Assembly (NCBI GenBank): GCA_910587395.1
Contig: CAJULJ010000003.1
Span: 1 to 64,000, forward strand
From: an uncultured Oscillospiraceae bacterium
Lineage (GTDB): Bacteria; Bacillota; Clostridia; Oscillospirales; Oscillospiraceae
Direction: 5' to 3'
Length of the DNA: 64,000 bases
Positions within the stretch are counted from its first letter, which is position 1. Each line of letters starts with the position of its first letter. Below the pieces are notes generated by a model, which saw only the letters and a list, made by a program, of their open reading frames with translations, was not told the origin of the DNA and ran no database searches. Below, in pieces: positions 32,181-40,292 of the stretch. Both the position numbers and the translations under genes were made by a program.

Positions 32181-33083
32181 TCAACCTTCCTTCTCGTGCT
32201 TTTTGCGCTGGGCCCTGGCCCCGGCGGACACCTCAGTGATCTCCTGGGTGATGGCCGACTGCCGGACCCGGTTGAATTCCAGGGACAGCTCTCCCAGCAG
32301 CTTTTCTGCGTTCTGATTGGCGCTGTCCATGGCGGTCATGCGGGCCTGCTGCTCGCAGCAGAAGCTGTCGATGAGCGCGCTGTAGATGAAGCCGGATACA
32401 TAGCTGGGCATCATACTGTCCAGCACTGAGTTCACGTCGGGCAGAAACTCAAACTGGGACGTCACCGGAGGCTCAGTGAGGGCGGTATCCGCGAAATAGG
32501 TCCGGTGAAAGGGCAGCACCCTGGTGCATCTGGCCTCAAAGGACATGGCGCTTTTCATATCGGTATAGACCACAAAGATCTTCTCCAATTCCTCCCGCCG
32601 GAAGCCGTCCAGCAGCAGGGCGCTGATTTCCCGCGCCCTTGCCATGGTGGGATTCTGGGCGGTGTAGAGAAAGCTGTGCTCAATGGGGATGTTGTGGGAG
32701 GCGAAAAACCGCCGTCCGTACTCGCCCACCACGAACAGCTTGGTGTCCGGGTGCTGCTCCAGCAGCTTCAGCGCCTCTTTGATGGCGTTCTGGTTATAGG
32801 CTCCCGCCAGTCCCTTGTCGGCGGTGATGACCAGGCAGCCGTAAGCGCCGGCCAGCGGCGGCTCCCCCTCAGCGGGGTAGAAGTAGGGGCTGTCCACGTT
32901 CTTCACCGTGCGGAAGATACGCTTAATCTCCCGGCGCAGGGCATCAAAATAGGGGCGGGTGTTGTCCAGCTCCTGTCTTGCCCGGCGCAGCTTGGTGGAG
33001 GCGATCAGGTACATGGCGTTGGTGATTTTCCTCGTCTCCTGGACGCTTTCAATGTGGGTTTTGATCTCCTTCGTCCCGGCCAT
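32181..33083 (-). CDS. atpG: ATP synthase gamma subunit
   Basis: A 300-aa central-shaft subunit. The N-terminal helix (EIKTHIESVQETRKITNAMY) and C-terminal helix (NAEKLLGELSLEFNRVRQSA) form the rotating coiled coil; the middle holds the Rossmann-like VITADKGLAGAYN. The C terminus has an unusually basic tail (RAQRKKHEKEG). It starts one base after the alpha fusion stop, indicating tight coupling. Confidence 0.95.
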   Translation of the reverse strand: MAGTKEIKTHIESVQETRKITNAMYLIASTKLRRARQELDNTRPYFDALRREIKRIFRTVKNVDSPYFYPAEGEPPLAGAYGCLVITADKGLAGAYNQNAIKEALKLLEQHPDTKLFVVGEYGRRFFASHNIPIEHSFLYTAQNPTMARAREISALLLDGFRREELEKIFVVYTDMKSAMSFEARCTRVLPFHRTYFADTALTEPPVTSQFEFLPDVNSVLDSMMPSYVSGFIYSALIDSFCCEQQARMTAMDSANQNAEKLLGELSLEFNRVRQSAITQEITEVSAGARAQRKKHEKEG

Positions 33084-33084
33084 G

Positions 33085-34845
33085 TCAGCCCTCCTGCGTT
33101 GCGCCGCTCAGAAAACGCGCCAGATGCTCCCGGGACAGCTTCAAAATTTCCTCCCGGTCATCCTCGGACAGCCGCCCGGCCTGGTCGATGCGGGCGCACA
33201 GGTCCGGGGCGTCCTCCTCCAGCGCGGCCAGAAGCCCGGCGCGGAACTCGTCCATGCGGCTCAGCGGCACGTTCTGCATCACATGGTCCATGGCGGCGGT
33301 GAGGATAATCACCTGCCTGTGCTGGGACAGGGGGGCGTACTGAGGCTGGCGCAGCAGGTGCATCAGCCCCTGGCCGTAGGCCAGCTGCCGCTTTGTCGCG
33401 TCGTCCAGGTCGCTGGAGAACTGAGTGAACACCTCCATCTCCCGGTACTGGGCCAGCTCCAGCCGGATGGCTCCGGCGGCGGATTTCATGGCTTTGGTCT
33501 GGGCGTCGCCGCCCACGCGGGATACTGACAGGCCCACGTTGACGGCGGGCCGCTGGCCGGAGAAGAACAGGTCGCTTTCCAGGAAAATCTGGCCGTCGGT
33601 GATGGAGATGATGTTGGTGGGGATATAGGTGGACACATCCCCCGCCTGGGTCTCCACGATGGGCAGGGCGGTCATGCTGCCGCCCCCCAGCTCGTCGCTG
33701 AGATGGGCGGACCGCTCCAGCAGCCGGGAGTGGAGGTAGAACACGTCGCCGGGGAAGGCCTCGCGGCCGGGGGAGCGCTCCAGCAACAGGGACAGCGCCC
33801 GGTAGGCGATGGCGTGCTTGGACAGGTCGTCATACACGATGAGCACATCCCGGCCCTGGTACATGAAATGCTCACCCAGAGCGCACCCGGCGTAGGGAGC
33901 GATATACTGCAAGGCGGCGGAGGCTCCGGCGGTGGCGGTGACGATGACAGTGTACTCCATAGCCCCCCGACGCTCCAGATTTTCGGCAAGCTGGGCCACG
34001 GAGCTGGTCTTCTGCCCGATGGCGACGTAAATGCACACCACGTCCTTGCCCTTCTGGTTGAGGATGGTGTCCAGGGCGATGGCGGTTTTGCCGGTCTGAC
34101 GGTCGCCAATGATCAGCTCCCGCTGGCCCCGGCCGATGGGGAACATGGAGTCGATGGCCAGCAGGCCCGTTTCCATGGGGGTATTCACCGGCTGGCGGTC
34201 CAGAATGCTGGGGGCGGGGGTTTCCATGGGGCGGTAGTCCTCCGGCTCAATGGCGCCCTTACCGTCCACAGGCACGCCAAGGGCGTCCACCACCCGGCCC
34301 AGGTAGCCGTCGCCCACAGGCATTCCGGCGGTTTTTAAGGTGCGGCGGACCATGCTGCCCGCGCAGATCTCCTCACCGTCGCCGAACAGGATGCAGCTCA
34401 GCCCATCCGGGCGCAGGTCCTGCACCATACCCTTCACGCCGCCTGAGAACAGCAAAATCTCCCCATACTGAGCGTGGGCAAGCCCGTTGACAGTGGCGAT
34501 GTCGCTGTCTACAGAGAGCACCTCGCCGATCTCCTCCGGGACGGGGACAGGCTCCCACTCCTCCACCGCCTGACGGATGAGGGGGACGATGTCATTGTGC
34601 CCGGGATGGAGGTGGCGCAGGTAGTCCTGGAACTGCCTCACCCGGCCATCCAGGGTCCAGTCGTACACGTCGGAACCCACCTGGAGGCGGAAGCCGTCCT
34701 GAAGGGACTCGTCGAGCTCCCAGTGCAGGGGGACCTTCCGTTTGTAGGTCTGGGTCAAAAACTGGTCGAAGCGCTGGAGCTGCTCCTCGGTGGGCTGGTC
34801 GGCGCTGCGCAGTTGGGCGGTCAGGCGGCTTCTAGCGGCCCTCAT
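33085..34845 (-). CDS. atpA: ATP synthase delta(C-terminal domain)-alpha fusion subunit
   Basis: A 586-aa protein. Residues about 85-586 are a complete alpha subunit: GEVLSVDSDIATVNGL, P-loop GDRQTGKTA (247-255) and the arginine-finger segment SVSRVGGDAQTKAMK. The P-loop lies 78 residues later than in E. coli alpha. The extra N-terminal segment (about 1-80) matches the delta-subunit C-terminal domain: PTEEQLQRFDQFLTQTYKRK, the ELDESLQDGFRLQVGSDVYD strand pair and the basic end GRVRQF. No separate delta gene lies between atpF and this gene or elsewhere in the operon, and the delta N-terminal helical domain, which binds the alpha N terminus, is missing. The start is firm: GGAGGGAGG lies nine bases before the ATG, which overlaps the atpF end by 14 bases. 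Confidence 0.9.
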   Translation of the reverse strand: MRAARSRLTAQLRSADQPTEEQLQRFDQFLTQTYKRKVPLHWELDESLQDGFRLQVGSDVYDWTLDGRVRQFQDYLRHLHPGHNDIVPLIRQAVEEWEPVPVPEEIGEVLSVDSDIATVNGLAHAQYGEILLFSGGVKGMVQDLRPDGLSCILFGDGEEICAGSMVRRTLKTAGMPVGDGYLGRVVDALGVPVDGKGAIEPEDYRPMETPAPSILDRQPVNTPMETGLLAIDSMFPIGRGQRELIIGDRQTGKTAIALDTILNQKGKDVVCIYVAIGQKTSSVAQLAENLERRGAMEYTVIVTATAGASAALQYIAPYAGCALGEHFMYQGRDVLIVYDDLSKHAIAYRALSLLLERSPGREAFPGDVFYLHSRLLERSAHLSDELGGGSMTALPIVETQAGDVSTYIPTNIISITDGQIFLESDLFFSGQRPAVNVGLSVSRVGGDAQTKAMKSAAGAIRLELAQYREMEVFTQFSSDLDDATKRQLAYGQGLMHLLRQPQYAPLSQHRQVIILTAAMDHVMQNVPLSRMDEFRAGLLAALEEDAPDLCARIDQAGRLSEDDREEILKLSREHLARFLSGATQEG

Positions 34846-35323
34846 GGGTCTTGCCTCCCTCCGTCAGGTCCAGGAACTGGTCGAAAAAGTCCTCTCCAGG
34901 CTTGGCGGCCAGCTTCTTCGCCGCCTTGGCGGCCAGCTCCCGCATCTCCTTCTGGGACTCCCGGATGGCCCGCTCCTTGGTCTGTTCCGCCTCGGCCTTG
35001 GCCTTGGCTACGATGTGTCTGGCCTGCTCCTCCGCCTGGGCCAGCTGCTCCTGGGCGGCCTGCTGGGCGGCCTGCTGGGCCTTGACCCGCTCCTGATGGA
35101 TCTCTTCGTCGGCGCGGTCTAGCTTGGCCTGACAGCCGGCCTTGAGCTGCTCCGCCTGGGCCAGCTTGTCCTCGGCCAGCTTGTCCAGCTCCTGATAGTG
35201 GTCCGCCCGCTTCCGCATAAACTGCTTTACCGGCTCGAAAAGAAGGAAGTAAAGCCCTCCCGTCAGGATGGCCAGGTTCATCCAATGCAGCAGGATCTGC
35301 TGCCAGTCGATATTCAGAGGCAT
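34832..35323 (-). CDS. atpF: ATP synthase b subunit
   Basis: A 163-aa peripheral-stalk subunit: a short N terminus, one membrane span (about residues 12-32, ILLHWMNLAILTGGLYFLLF) and a long charged coiled coil rich in Ala, Gln, Glu and Lys. Its C terminus normally binds the delta C-terminal domain, which here is attached to alpha. GGAGGACATTATC precedes the ATG at 35323; the longer frame has no ribosome site. It lies 19 bases after atpE. Confidence 0.92.
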   Translation of the reverse strand: MPLNIDWQQILLHWMNLAILTGGLYFLLFEPVKQFMRKRADHYQELDKLAEDKLAQAEQLKAGCQAKLDRADEEIHQERVKAQQAAQQAAQEQLAQAEEQARHIVAKAKAEAEQTKERAIRESQKEMRELAAKAAKKLAAKPGEDFFDQFLDLTEGGKTHEGR

Positions 35324-35342
35324 GATAATGTCCTCCCCAAAG

Positions 35343-35705
35343 TTACAGTACGAAGATGATGAGGATGACCACCAGCAAAGCGTAGATGATGGCCGTCTCA
35401 ATGAACACCAGGCCCAGCATCAGGGTGGTGCGCACCTTGCCCTCCGCCTCGGGCTGACGGGCGATGCTCTCGGTGGTTTTGGCGGTGGCCAGGCCCATGC
35501 CGATTCCACCGCCCGCGGCGGCCAGACCCACGGCGATGCCTGTGGCCACGGCCTTCAGGCCGATGGAATTGTCCTGCTGGGTCTCGGACTGGGCGGCGGG
35601 CTCAGAGGCGCTGGGGGCGTCGGCGGCCATAGCGGGGGCGGCCAGGAACAGGACGAGCAGCATGACGCCCGCCAGAGCGATCATCTTTTTCAACAGCTTA
35701 TTCAT
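35343..35705 (-). CDS. atpE: ATP synthase c subunit with N-terminal signal peptide
   Basis: A 120-aa ring subunit, longer than the usual 70-90 aa because of an N-terminal signal-like segment (MNKLLKKMIALAGVMLLVLF, likely cut after A-M-A at 27) and an acidic linker of about 20 residues. The hairpin follows: helix 1 with the GGGIGMG glycine motif, loop SIARQPEAEG and helix 2 with the ion-binding Glu103 (FIETAIIY). Na+-binding c subunits have a Gln in helix 1 where this one has Met (IGMG), which argues for H+, but the Glu-Thr pair leaves some doubt. GGAGG lies nine bases before the ATG at 35705. Confidence 0.93.
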   Translation of the reverse strand: MNKLLKKMIALAGVMLLVLFLAAPAMAADAPSASEPAAQSETQQDNSIGLKAVATGIAVGLAAAGGGIGMGLATAKTTESIARQPEAEGKVRTTLMLGLVFIETAIIYALLVVILIIFVL

Positions 35706-35741
35706 AGATAACAACCTCCATATTCAATTATTTTAGGCGGT

Positions 35742-36569
35742 TCAGGCGTTGTCCGCCGGGACCTTTTTTTCTTTATGATGGGACGGCTCGGACACCTCGC
35801 CGTAGTACAGCGCCACGAGCATGGTCAGCACGTAGGTCTGGATCAGGGCGTGGAGCAGGGTGAACATCACGCCCACAATCACCGGCAGCACGAAGCTGAG
35901 GCTGACGTAGTAATAGACCAGCTCCGTCACCAGCAGGCCGCTGAGCAGCGCGCCGAAGAGACGAAAGCTCATGGAGATGGGCAGGGAGAACTCCTTCAGG
36001 GCTTTCAGCACGCCCTTGGGGCCGTGCTCCGCCACGCCGCCGGAGGCGATGACCAGATAGGACAGCACGCCCAGGCCGATGGCGGCGTTCACGTCCGACA
36101 GGGGGGCGGGCAGGGTGATGGGCCGACCGTGTACGGTGACGGCCTGGAGGCCCAGCAGCTCAAACAGCGTTCCCACGAAGATGAACGCCCCGGCGGAAAA
36201 GATGTAGGCCCCCATAAACCGGTTTCGGTGGGGGCTGCTTCCCTTGGCCATGCCGTCGAACAAGCCCACCGCTTCCTCCAGCACCAGCTGGAGTTTTCCA
36301 GGCTGGAACTTGAACCGGGGGATGGCGAAAATTCGGATCAGCACGGCGGCGATCAGCAGGACAGCCGTCACCAGGAAGGCGGAGATCATCCCCGGATTGA
36401 CCGCCTTCAGTTCGAATAGGCTGATCTGTCCCGAGTCGTGGAGCACTGCGTCCCGCATGGCTTCCTGGACGGTCTCCGAACGGCCTGAGGAGCCCGCCAG
36501 CAGCGCGGCGATGAACAGCAGCACCACGGTGAGGAGCCAGACCACCAGGCCCTTTTTGTGTTGCTTCAT
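35742..36569 (-). CDS. atpB: ATP synthase a subunit
   Basis: A 275-aa membrane subunit that forms the ion half-channels against the c-ring. The essential Arg lies in PISMSFRLFGALLSGLL; the usual RLFGN is RLFGA here. Five to six membrane helices are evident, and the C-terminal LIQTYVLTMLVALYYGE is typical. The ATG at 36569 was chosen because AAGGAA precedes it and the upstream frame runs over the promoter. It is the first gene of the atpB-E-F-(delta)A-G-D-C operon; no atpI gene is seen before it. Confidence 0.93.
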   Translation of the reverse strand: MKQHKKGLVVWLLTVVLLFIAALLAGSSGRSETVQEAMRDAVLHDSGQISLFELKAVNPGMISAFLVTAVLLIAAVLIRIFAIPRFKFQPGKLQLVLEEAVGLFDGMAKGSSPHRNRFMGAYIFSAGAFIFVGTLFELLGLQAVTVHGRPITLPAPLSDVNAAIGLGVLSYLVIASGGVAEHGPKGVLKALKEFSLPISMSFRLFGALLSGLLVTELVYYYVSLSFVLPVIVGVMFTLLHALIQTYVLTMLVALYYGEVSEPSHHKEKKVPADNA

Positions 36570-36629
36570 CAAAGCATTCCTTCTTTCGAGCAGTCTGTCT
36601 GCCGCCCGGACGGGGCGGCGGCGGACTTC

Positions 36630-36658
36630 ATTATACACCCGCTTATTTCCAATGTCCA
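36630..36658 (-). promoter_or_regulatory. Promoter of the ATP synthase operon
   Basis: On the minus strand TGGACA (36653-36658), 17-bp spacer and TATAAT (36630-36635). The short leader contains a G/C hairpin (GCCGCCC / GGGCGGC, about 36602-36620) before the atpB ribosome site. Confidence 0.75.
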
Positions 36659-36671
36659 CCCGGTTTTGCGG

Positions 36672-36711
36672 AAAAAAGCGAAAGCGCCGGGAGGCAGAAT
36701 CCCGGCGCTTT
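36672..36711 (-). terminator. Terminator of the CmpB-like gene
   Basis: On the minus strand AAAGCGCCGGGA / TCCCGGCGCTTT with a 7-base loop, then CGCTTTTTT. It insulates the following ATP synthase promoter. Confidence 0.85.
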
Positions 36712-36745
36712 GTCAGGGTTGGAAAAAACTGAATGCAAAGAGAAT

Positions 36746-38089
36746 TCATTTCATGACGGCGTCCTCCGGTTCCAGCGTCTCGCGGCGGGCCTGGGGCTCC
36801 GCCGGGGCGGTCACGATCATGTTGGGCCAGCGGCGCTCGATGCGCTCGTCGCCGTACTGCCGGTCAATGAACTCCTCAAAGGCATTGGCGGGCTCGGGCT
36901 GAACGGCGCGGGTGCTGTAGCGCAGCATGGCCGCGCTGGTGAGCGCTGCATTGCAGAGCATGAAGAACACCACGATCCAAGTGAAGATCTTGCCCGCCAG
37001 GGCGGGCAGGGACTCAATGCCCTTGGACATGGCCGGGTAGATCATTTTGATCCAGACCACCGCCAGCACGCCCCAGAAGAAGCAGAACAGCACGTTGGTG
37101 CGCCCGCCGATGTTCAGCGGCATGCCGCTGTAGTCCCAGAACACGGTGCCGAACACCAGCTCGGTGAACATGCTGCACATGTACTCGTAGGCGCCGCCGA
37201 TGACGAATCCGGCGGCGAACACATAGCGGTCGTTTTTCTCCGCCAGCCCCTGGAGGGTGACGGTGAGCACCACGCCCCCCAGCCCCCACACGAAGCTGAA
37301 CGGGCCGTAGAGTACGCTGGAGCGGTTCATCCACTGGCCGTCCACCAGGCCGCACCAGAAGGTCTCAATAACGTATCCCAGCAGGGAGGTGCATAGGAAC
37401 ACCCACACCAGCTTGTCCCAGCACAGGCCCTTGGCGAAGGTGTAGGAGCCCTGGTCCTGCCCACCGGCCGGCTGCATCCCCGGGTACGCTTTTTGCAGGC
37501 GCTTCCAGATGGCGCTGTACACCTTGGCGGCCAGCCTGCCCTGGTTGCTTTCCGCCTGACGCGCTTCGTACCAGGAGGGGTCCCCGGTGCGCATGGCGTA
37601 AAATACGGCGGCAAAGTCCAGGCCCATGAGCGCCAGGAACACAATGACGATGACACGCTTCAACAGCTCCGGCAGGAGCAGCACTCCGGCCAGCAGGAAG
37701 GGGTGGAGGATCAGGTAGACAATGTAATACACCGCCGCCACTGCGGCGGAAGCCAACAGTCCCCGGCCGCTGCCGGACAGCAGACGGCTGCGGTCCGCCT
37801 GCCATTGGATCTTGGGGCCCACCCGGTGGAAGAAGTGGTCGCCGATGCTCTCCGCCACGGCGGATACCACCATGACGGTCAGGAAGGAGAGAATGTGGCG
37901 CCCCGCCAAGGTGGGCAGCACCAGGAGCAGCAGGTCGAAGGTAAAGCCGTAGGCGGGGATCAGCGGCAGGGAGAGAATGCCCCGGTTGCAGAATCTCCGC
38001 CGGGTGACGGCATAGTACCCCGCCTCCACAACCCACCCCAGGAAGGAATAGATCAGCAGGTACAGCCCAAGGTCGTATAAACTGTACAT
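36746..38089 (-). CDS. Putative ABC-transporter-type membrane protein (CmpB family, duplicated)
   Basis: A 447-aa polytopic membrane protein of the family annotated as putative ABC transporter permease (CmpB-like, once DUF1113). The family signature occurs twice: LLIYSFLGWVVEAGYYAVTRRRFCNRG at the N terminus (spans about residues 10-36) and, after a central soluble stretch, LCTSLLGYVIETFWCGLVDG near residue 232. Both copies are followed by a GPF or LPLIPAYG loop, so the protein looks like an internal duplication. About ten membrane helices are present. No ATPase gene is adjacent, so a transport role is doubtful and the function is unknown. The C-terminal tail of about 50 residues is charged. 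The ATG has a weak AAAGG site. Confidence 0.78.
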   Translation of the reverse strand: MYSLYDLGLYLLIYSFLGWVVEAGYYAVTRRRFCNRGILSLPLIPAYGFTFDLLLLVLPTLAGRHILSFLTVMVVSAVAESIGDHFFHRVGPKIQWQADRSRLLSGSGRGLLASAAVAAVYYIVYLILHPFLLAGVLLLPELLKRVIVIVFLALMGLDFAAVFYAMRTGDPSWYEARQAESNQGRLAAKVYSAIWKRLQKAYPGMQPAGGQDQGSYTFAKGLCWDKLVWVFLCTSLLGYVIETFWCGLVDGQWMNRSSVLYGPFSFVWGLGGVVLTVTLQGLAEKNDRYVFAAGFVIGGAYEYMCSMFTELVFGTVFWDYSGMPLNIGGRTNVLFCFFWGVLAVVWIKMIYPAMSKGIESLPALAGKIFTWIVVFFMLCNAALTSAAMLRYSTRAVQPEPANAFEEFIDRQYGDERIERRWPNMIVTAPAEPQARRETLEPEDAVMK

Positions 38090-38188
38090 GGATGGTCACA
38101 GCCTTTCTATCTTGATTTTCTCCTGTAGGAGGCAGCTGTTTATCCAGTATACCATATTTTGTAGAAAAAGGGGAGAGGCTTTTTCCGT

Positions 38189-39136
38189 CTATCCCATCAT
38201 TGCCTTGGTCAGCAAAAAGGCCATGGCTCCACAGGCGGGGAAGGTCAGCGCCCAAGCCCCGGCCATCTGGCCCATCACCCGCCTATCCGCGCCCTGGCCC
38301 GCGCCGCAGATGGCGGACACCTTGGCGTGGGTGGTGGAGGCGGGCAGGCCCAGAACGGAGCAAACCGTCAATACAAATCCCGCGCCCAGATCCGCCGCCA
38401 GTCCGTCGGCGGGGGAGAGGGAGGCAAGCTCCGAGCCCACCTTCTCCACAATGGGCCTTCCGCCCAGAGCGGTGCCCAGGGCCATCACCCCGGCGGTGAG
38501 CAGAGCAAGGGAGAGGCGGGAAGCGGATGTGTTTGTGTCCAGCCCGCCGGTGAGCAGCAGCAGGGCCAGGAATTTCTGCCCGTCCTGCACTCCGTGGAGC
38601 AGGGCGGTGAGGGCGGCGGCGCCTTTCTGCCATGAGGCCGGACGGCGCACCCGCCCCGCCAGTAAGCGCCGGAACAGCCGTCCGGCTGAAACCCCGGCGG
38701 GAAGGGACAGCGCCAGCCCCGCCAGTGCCCGGAGCCATGCCCCGGCGCTGAGCTGCGCCGCCCCGGCCCCCAGCGCGGCGGCTGCGCCGGACAGCCCCGC
38801 CAGCAGCGCGTGGCTCTCGCTGGTGGGCAGGCCGAACCGCCACGCCGCCACCGCCCACAGCACAATGGACAAAAGCGCGGCGTTCAGCGCCGCCGCTGCC
38901 GGGCGGGGGTCGGCAAAGGTCACCAGCTCCCCGATGGTGTCCGCCACGGCGGGAAAGCACAGGCAGGCCAGCGCCGCGCCGGCGAAGTTGCACGCCGCGG
39001 CGATCATGACTGCTTTGCGAAAGGAAAGGGCCCCGGAGCCCACAGCGGTGGCGATGGCGTTGGGCGCATCGGTCCAGCCGTTGACGAAGATCACCGCCAG
39101 CACCAGCAGGCGGGCGAGATGGACGGTCATGGTCAT
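38189..39136 (-). CDS. PiT-family inorganic phosphate transporter
   Basis: A 315-aa membrane protein with 9-10 spans. The first PiT signature is VNGWTDAPNAIATAVGSGAL near the N terminus; the mirrored second half has GVQDGQKF and LGLPASTTHAKVSA, with GLPTSESHALLAG in the first half. These are the Na+/H+-phosphate symporter marks. It is shorter than E. coli Pit because the central loop is small. No PhoU-like partner gene is adjacent. GGAAGGGAG lies just before the ATG at 39136. Confidence 0.88.
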   Translation of the reverse strand: MTMTVHLARLLVLAVIFVNGWTDAPNAIATAVGSGALSFRKAVMIAAACNFAGAALACLCFPAVADTIGELVTFADPRPAAAALNAALLSIVLWAVAAWRFGLPTSESHALLAGLSGAAAALGAGAAQLSAGAWLRALAGLALSLPAGVSAGRLFRRLLAGRVRRPASWQKGAAALTALLHGVQDGQKFLALLLLTGGLDTNTSASRLSLALLTAGVMALGTALGGRPIVEKVGSELASLSPADGLAADLGAGFVLTVCSVLGLPASTTHAKVSAICGAGQGADRRVMGQMAGAWALTFPACGAMAFLLTKAMMG

Positions 39137-39188
39137 GGCACTCCCTTCCGGGCAAGCCTATGGGAGGGAAAAGAAAAATATGCAAAAA

Positions 39189-39217
39189 ATTTAAAAAATT
39201 AAGAAGGATTTTTTCAA
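39189..39217 (-). promoter_or_regulatory. Possible promoter of the PiT gene
   Basis: On the minus strand TTGAAA (39212-39217), 17-bp spacer and TTAAAT (39189-39194), in an A/T-rich divergent region. On the plus strand TATAAG (39227-39232) could serve dgt, but it has no good -35 box. Confidence 0.4.
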
Positions 39218-39281
39218 CGGACGGGGTATAAGTACATAGACGGCAACCTTGCCTCTGACTGAAATACAGGAGGGAAACGCA

Positions 39282-40292
39282 ATGGAGCAGACCATCCGGG
39301 AGCGCACCGAGGCCCTGGAGCGCCAGATGTTATCGCCCCGGGCCTGCCTGTCGGTCAATTCAAAAGGGCGTGCGGCGGTTGTTGAACCGTGTCCCATGCG
39401 CACCTGCTTCCAGCGGGATGTGGACCGGGTGGTGCACTGCAAGTCCTTCCGGCGCTTGAAGCACAAAACCCAGGTGTTCCTTCAGCCCGAGGGGGACCAC
39501 TACCGCACCCGCATGACCCACACCCTGGAGGTGTCCCGCATCGCCCGGACCATGGCGCGCGGGCTGGGCCTGAACGAGGATTTGACCGAGGCGGCGGCCC
39601 TGGCCCACGATTTGGGGCACACCCCCTTCGGTCATGCCGGGGAGCGCGCCCTGTCCCGGATGGTGGAGGGAGGCTTCCGCCACTATGAGCAGTCCCTGCG
39701 GGTGGTGGACCGGCTGGAGAACGAGGGCGCGGGGCTGAACCTGTGCCATGAGGTGCGCTCCGGCATTCTGTGCCATACCAGAGGACCGGTGGCGGACACC
39801 CTGGAGGGGCAGCTGGTGCGGTTTGCCGACAAGATCGCCTACATCAACCACGACATCGACGACGCCATGCGGGGGGGCATCATCTTCCCCACCGACATCC
39901 CCATCCATATCTCCCAGACGCTGGGCTTTACCCACGGGGAGCGCATTGAGACGCTGACCATGGACATTATCCGCGCCAATGCCGAGGGAAACGCAATCCG
40001 GCAGTCGGAGCCGGTGGCGAAGGCCATGGCGGAATTGAAGGAGTTCATGTTTCAGTCCGTATACTTCAATCCCCTCGCAAAAGGAGAGGAGGGCAAGGCG
40101 GAGGACATGATTTGCCTGTTGTATGAATACTATTACAAGCACACGGACAAGCTGCCCCCGGAGTATCAGGATATTCTGGTGAGGGAGGGGCGTGAGCGGG
40201 CGGTGCTGGACTACATCGCCGGTATGACGGACACCTACGCCGTGGAGCAGTTCAGCGATCTGTTCATTCCAAGAGGGTGGGTGGTAAAATGA
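39282..40292 (+). CDS. dgt: Deoxyguanosinetriphosphate triphosphohydrolase-like HD protein
   Basis: A 336-aa HD-domain enzyme that hydrolyses dGTP, or other dNTPs, to the nucleoside and triphosphate. The metal site is seen in RMTHTLEVSRIARTMAR (His), AHDLGHTPFGHAGE (His-Asp) and FADKIAYINHDIDDA (Asp). Its length is that of the short dGTPase-like group. Start at the ATG 39282 with AGGAGGGAAACGC upstream. It heads the dgt-yigZ-dnaG-rpoD run, an order often seen in Clostridia, linking nucleotide-pool control to priming. It overlaps yigZ by four bases. Confidence 0.92.
   Translation: MEQTIRERTEALERQMLSPRACLSVNSKGRAAVVEPCPMRTCFQRDVDRVVHCKSFRRLKHKTQVFLQPEGDHYRTRMTHTLEVSRIARTMARGLGLNEDLTEAAALAHDLGHTPFGHAGERALSRMVEGGFRHYEQSLRVVDRLENEGAGLNLCHEVRSGILCHTRGPVADTLEGQLVRFADKIAYINHDIDDAMRGGIIFPTDIPIHISQTLGFTHGERIETLTMDIIRANAEGNAIRQSEPVAKAMAELKEFMFQSVYFNPLAKGEEGKAEDMICLLYEYYYKHTDKLPPEYQDILVREGRERAVLDYIAGMTDTYAVEQFSDLFIPRGWVVK

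Noticed and set aside
33083..33700. Several plus-strand frames over the atp operon
   Set aside because: All are antisense shadows of conserved subunits.
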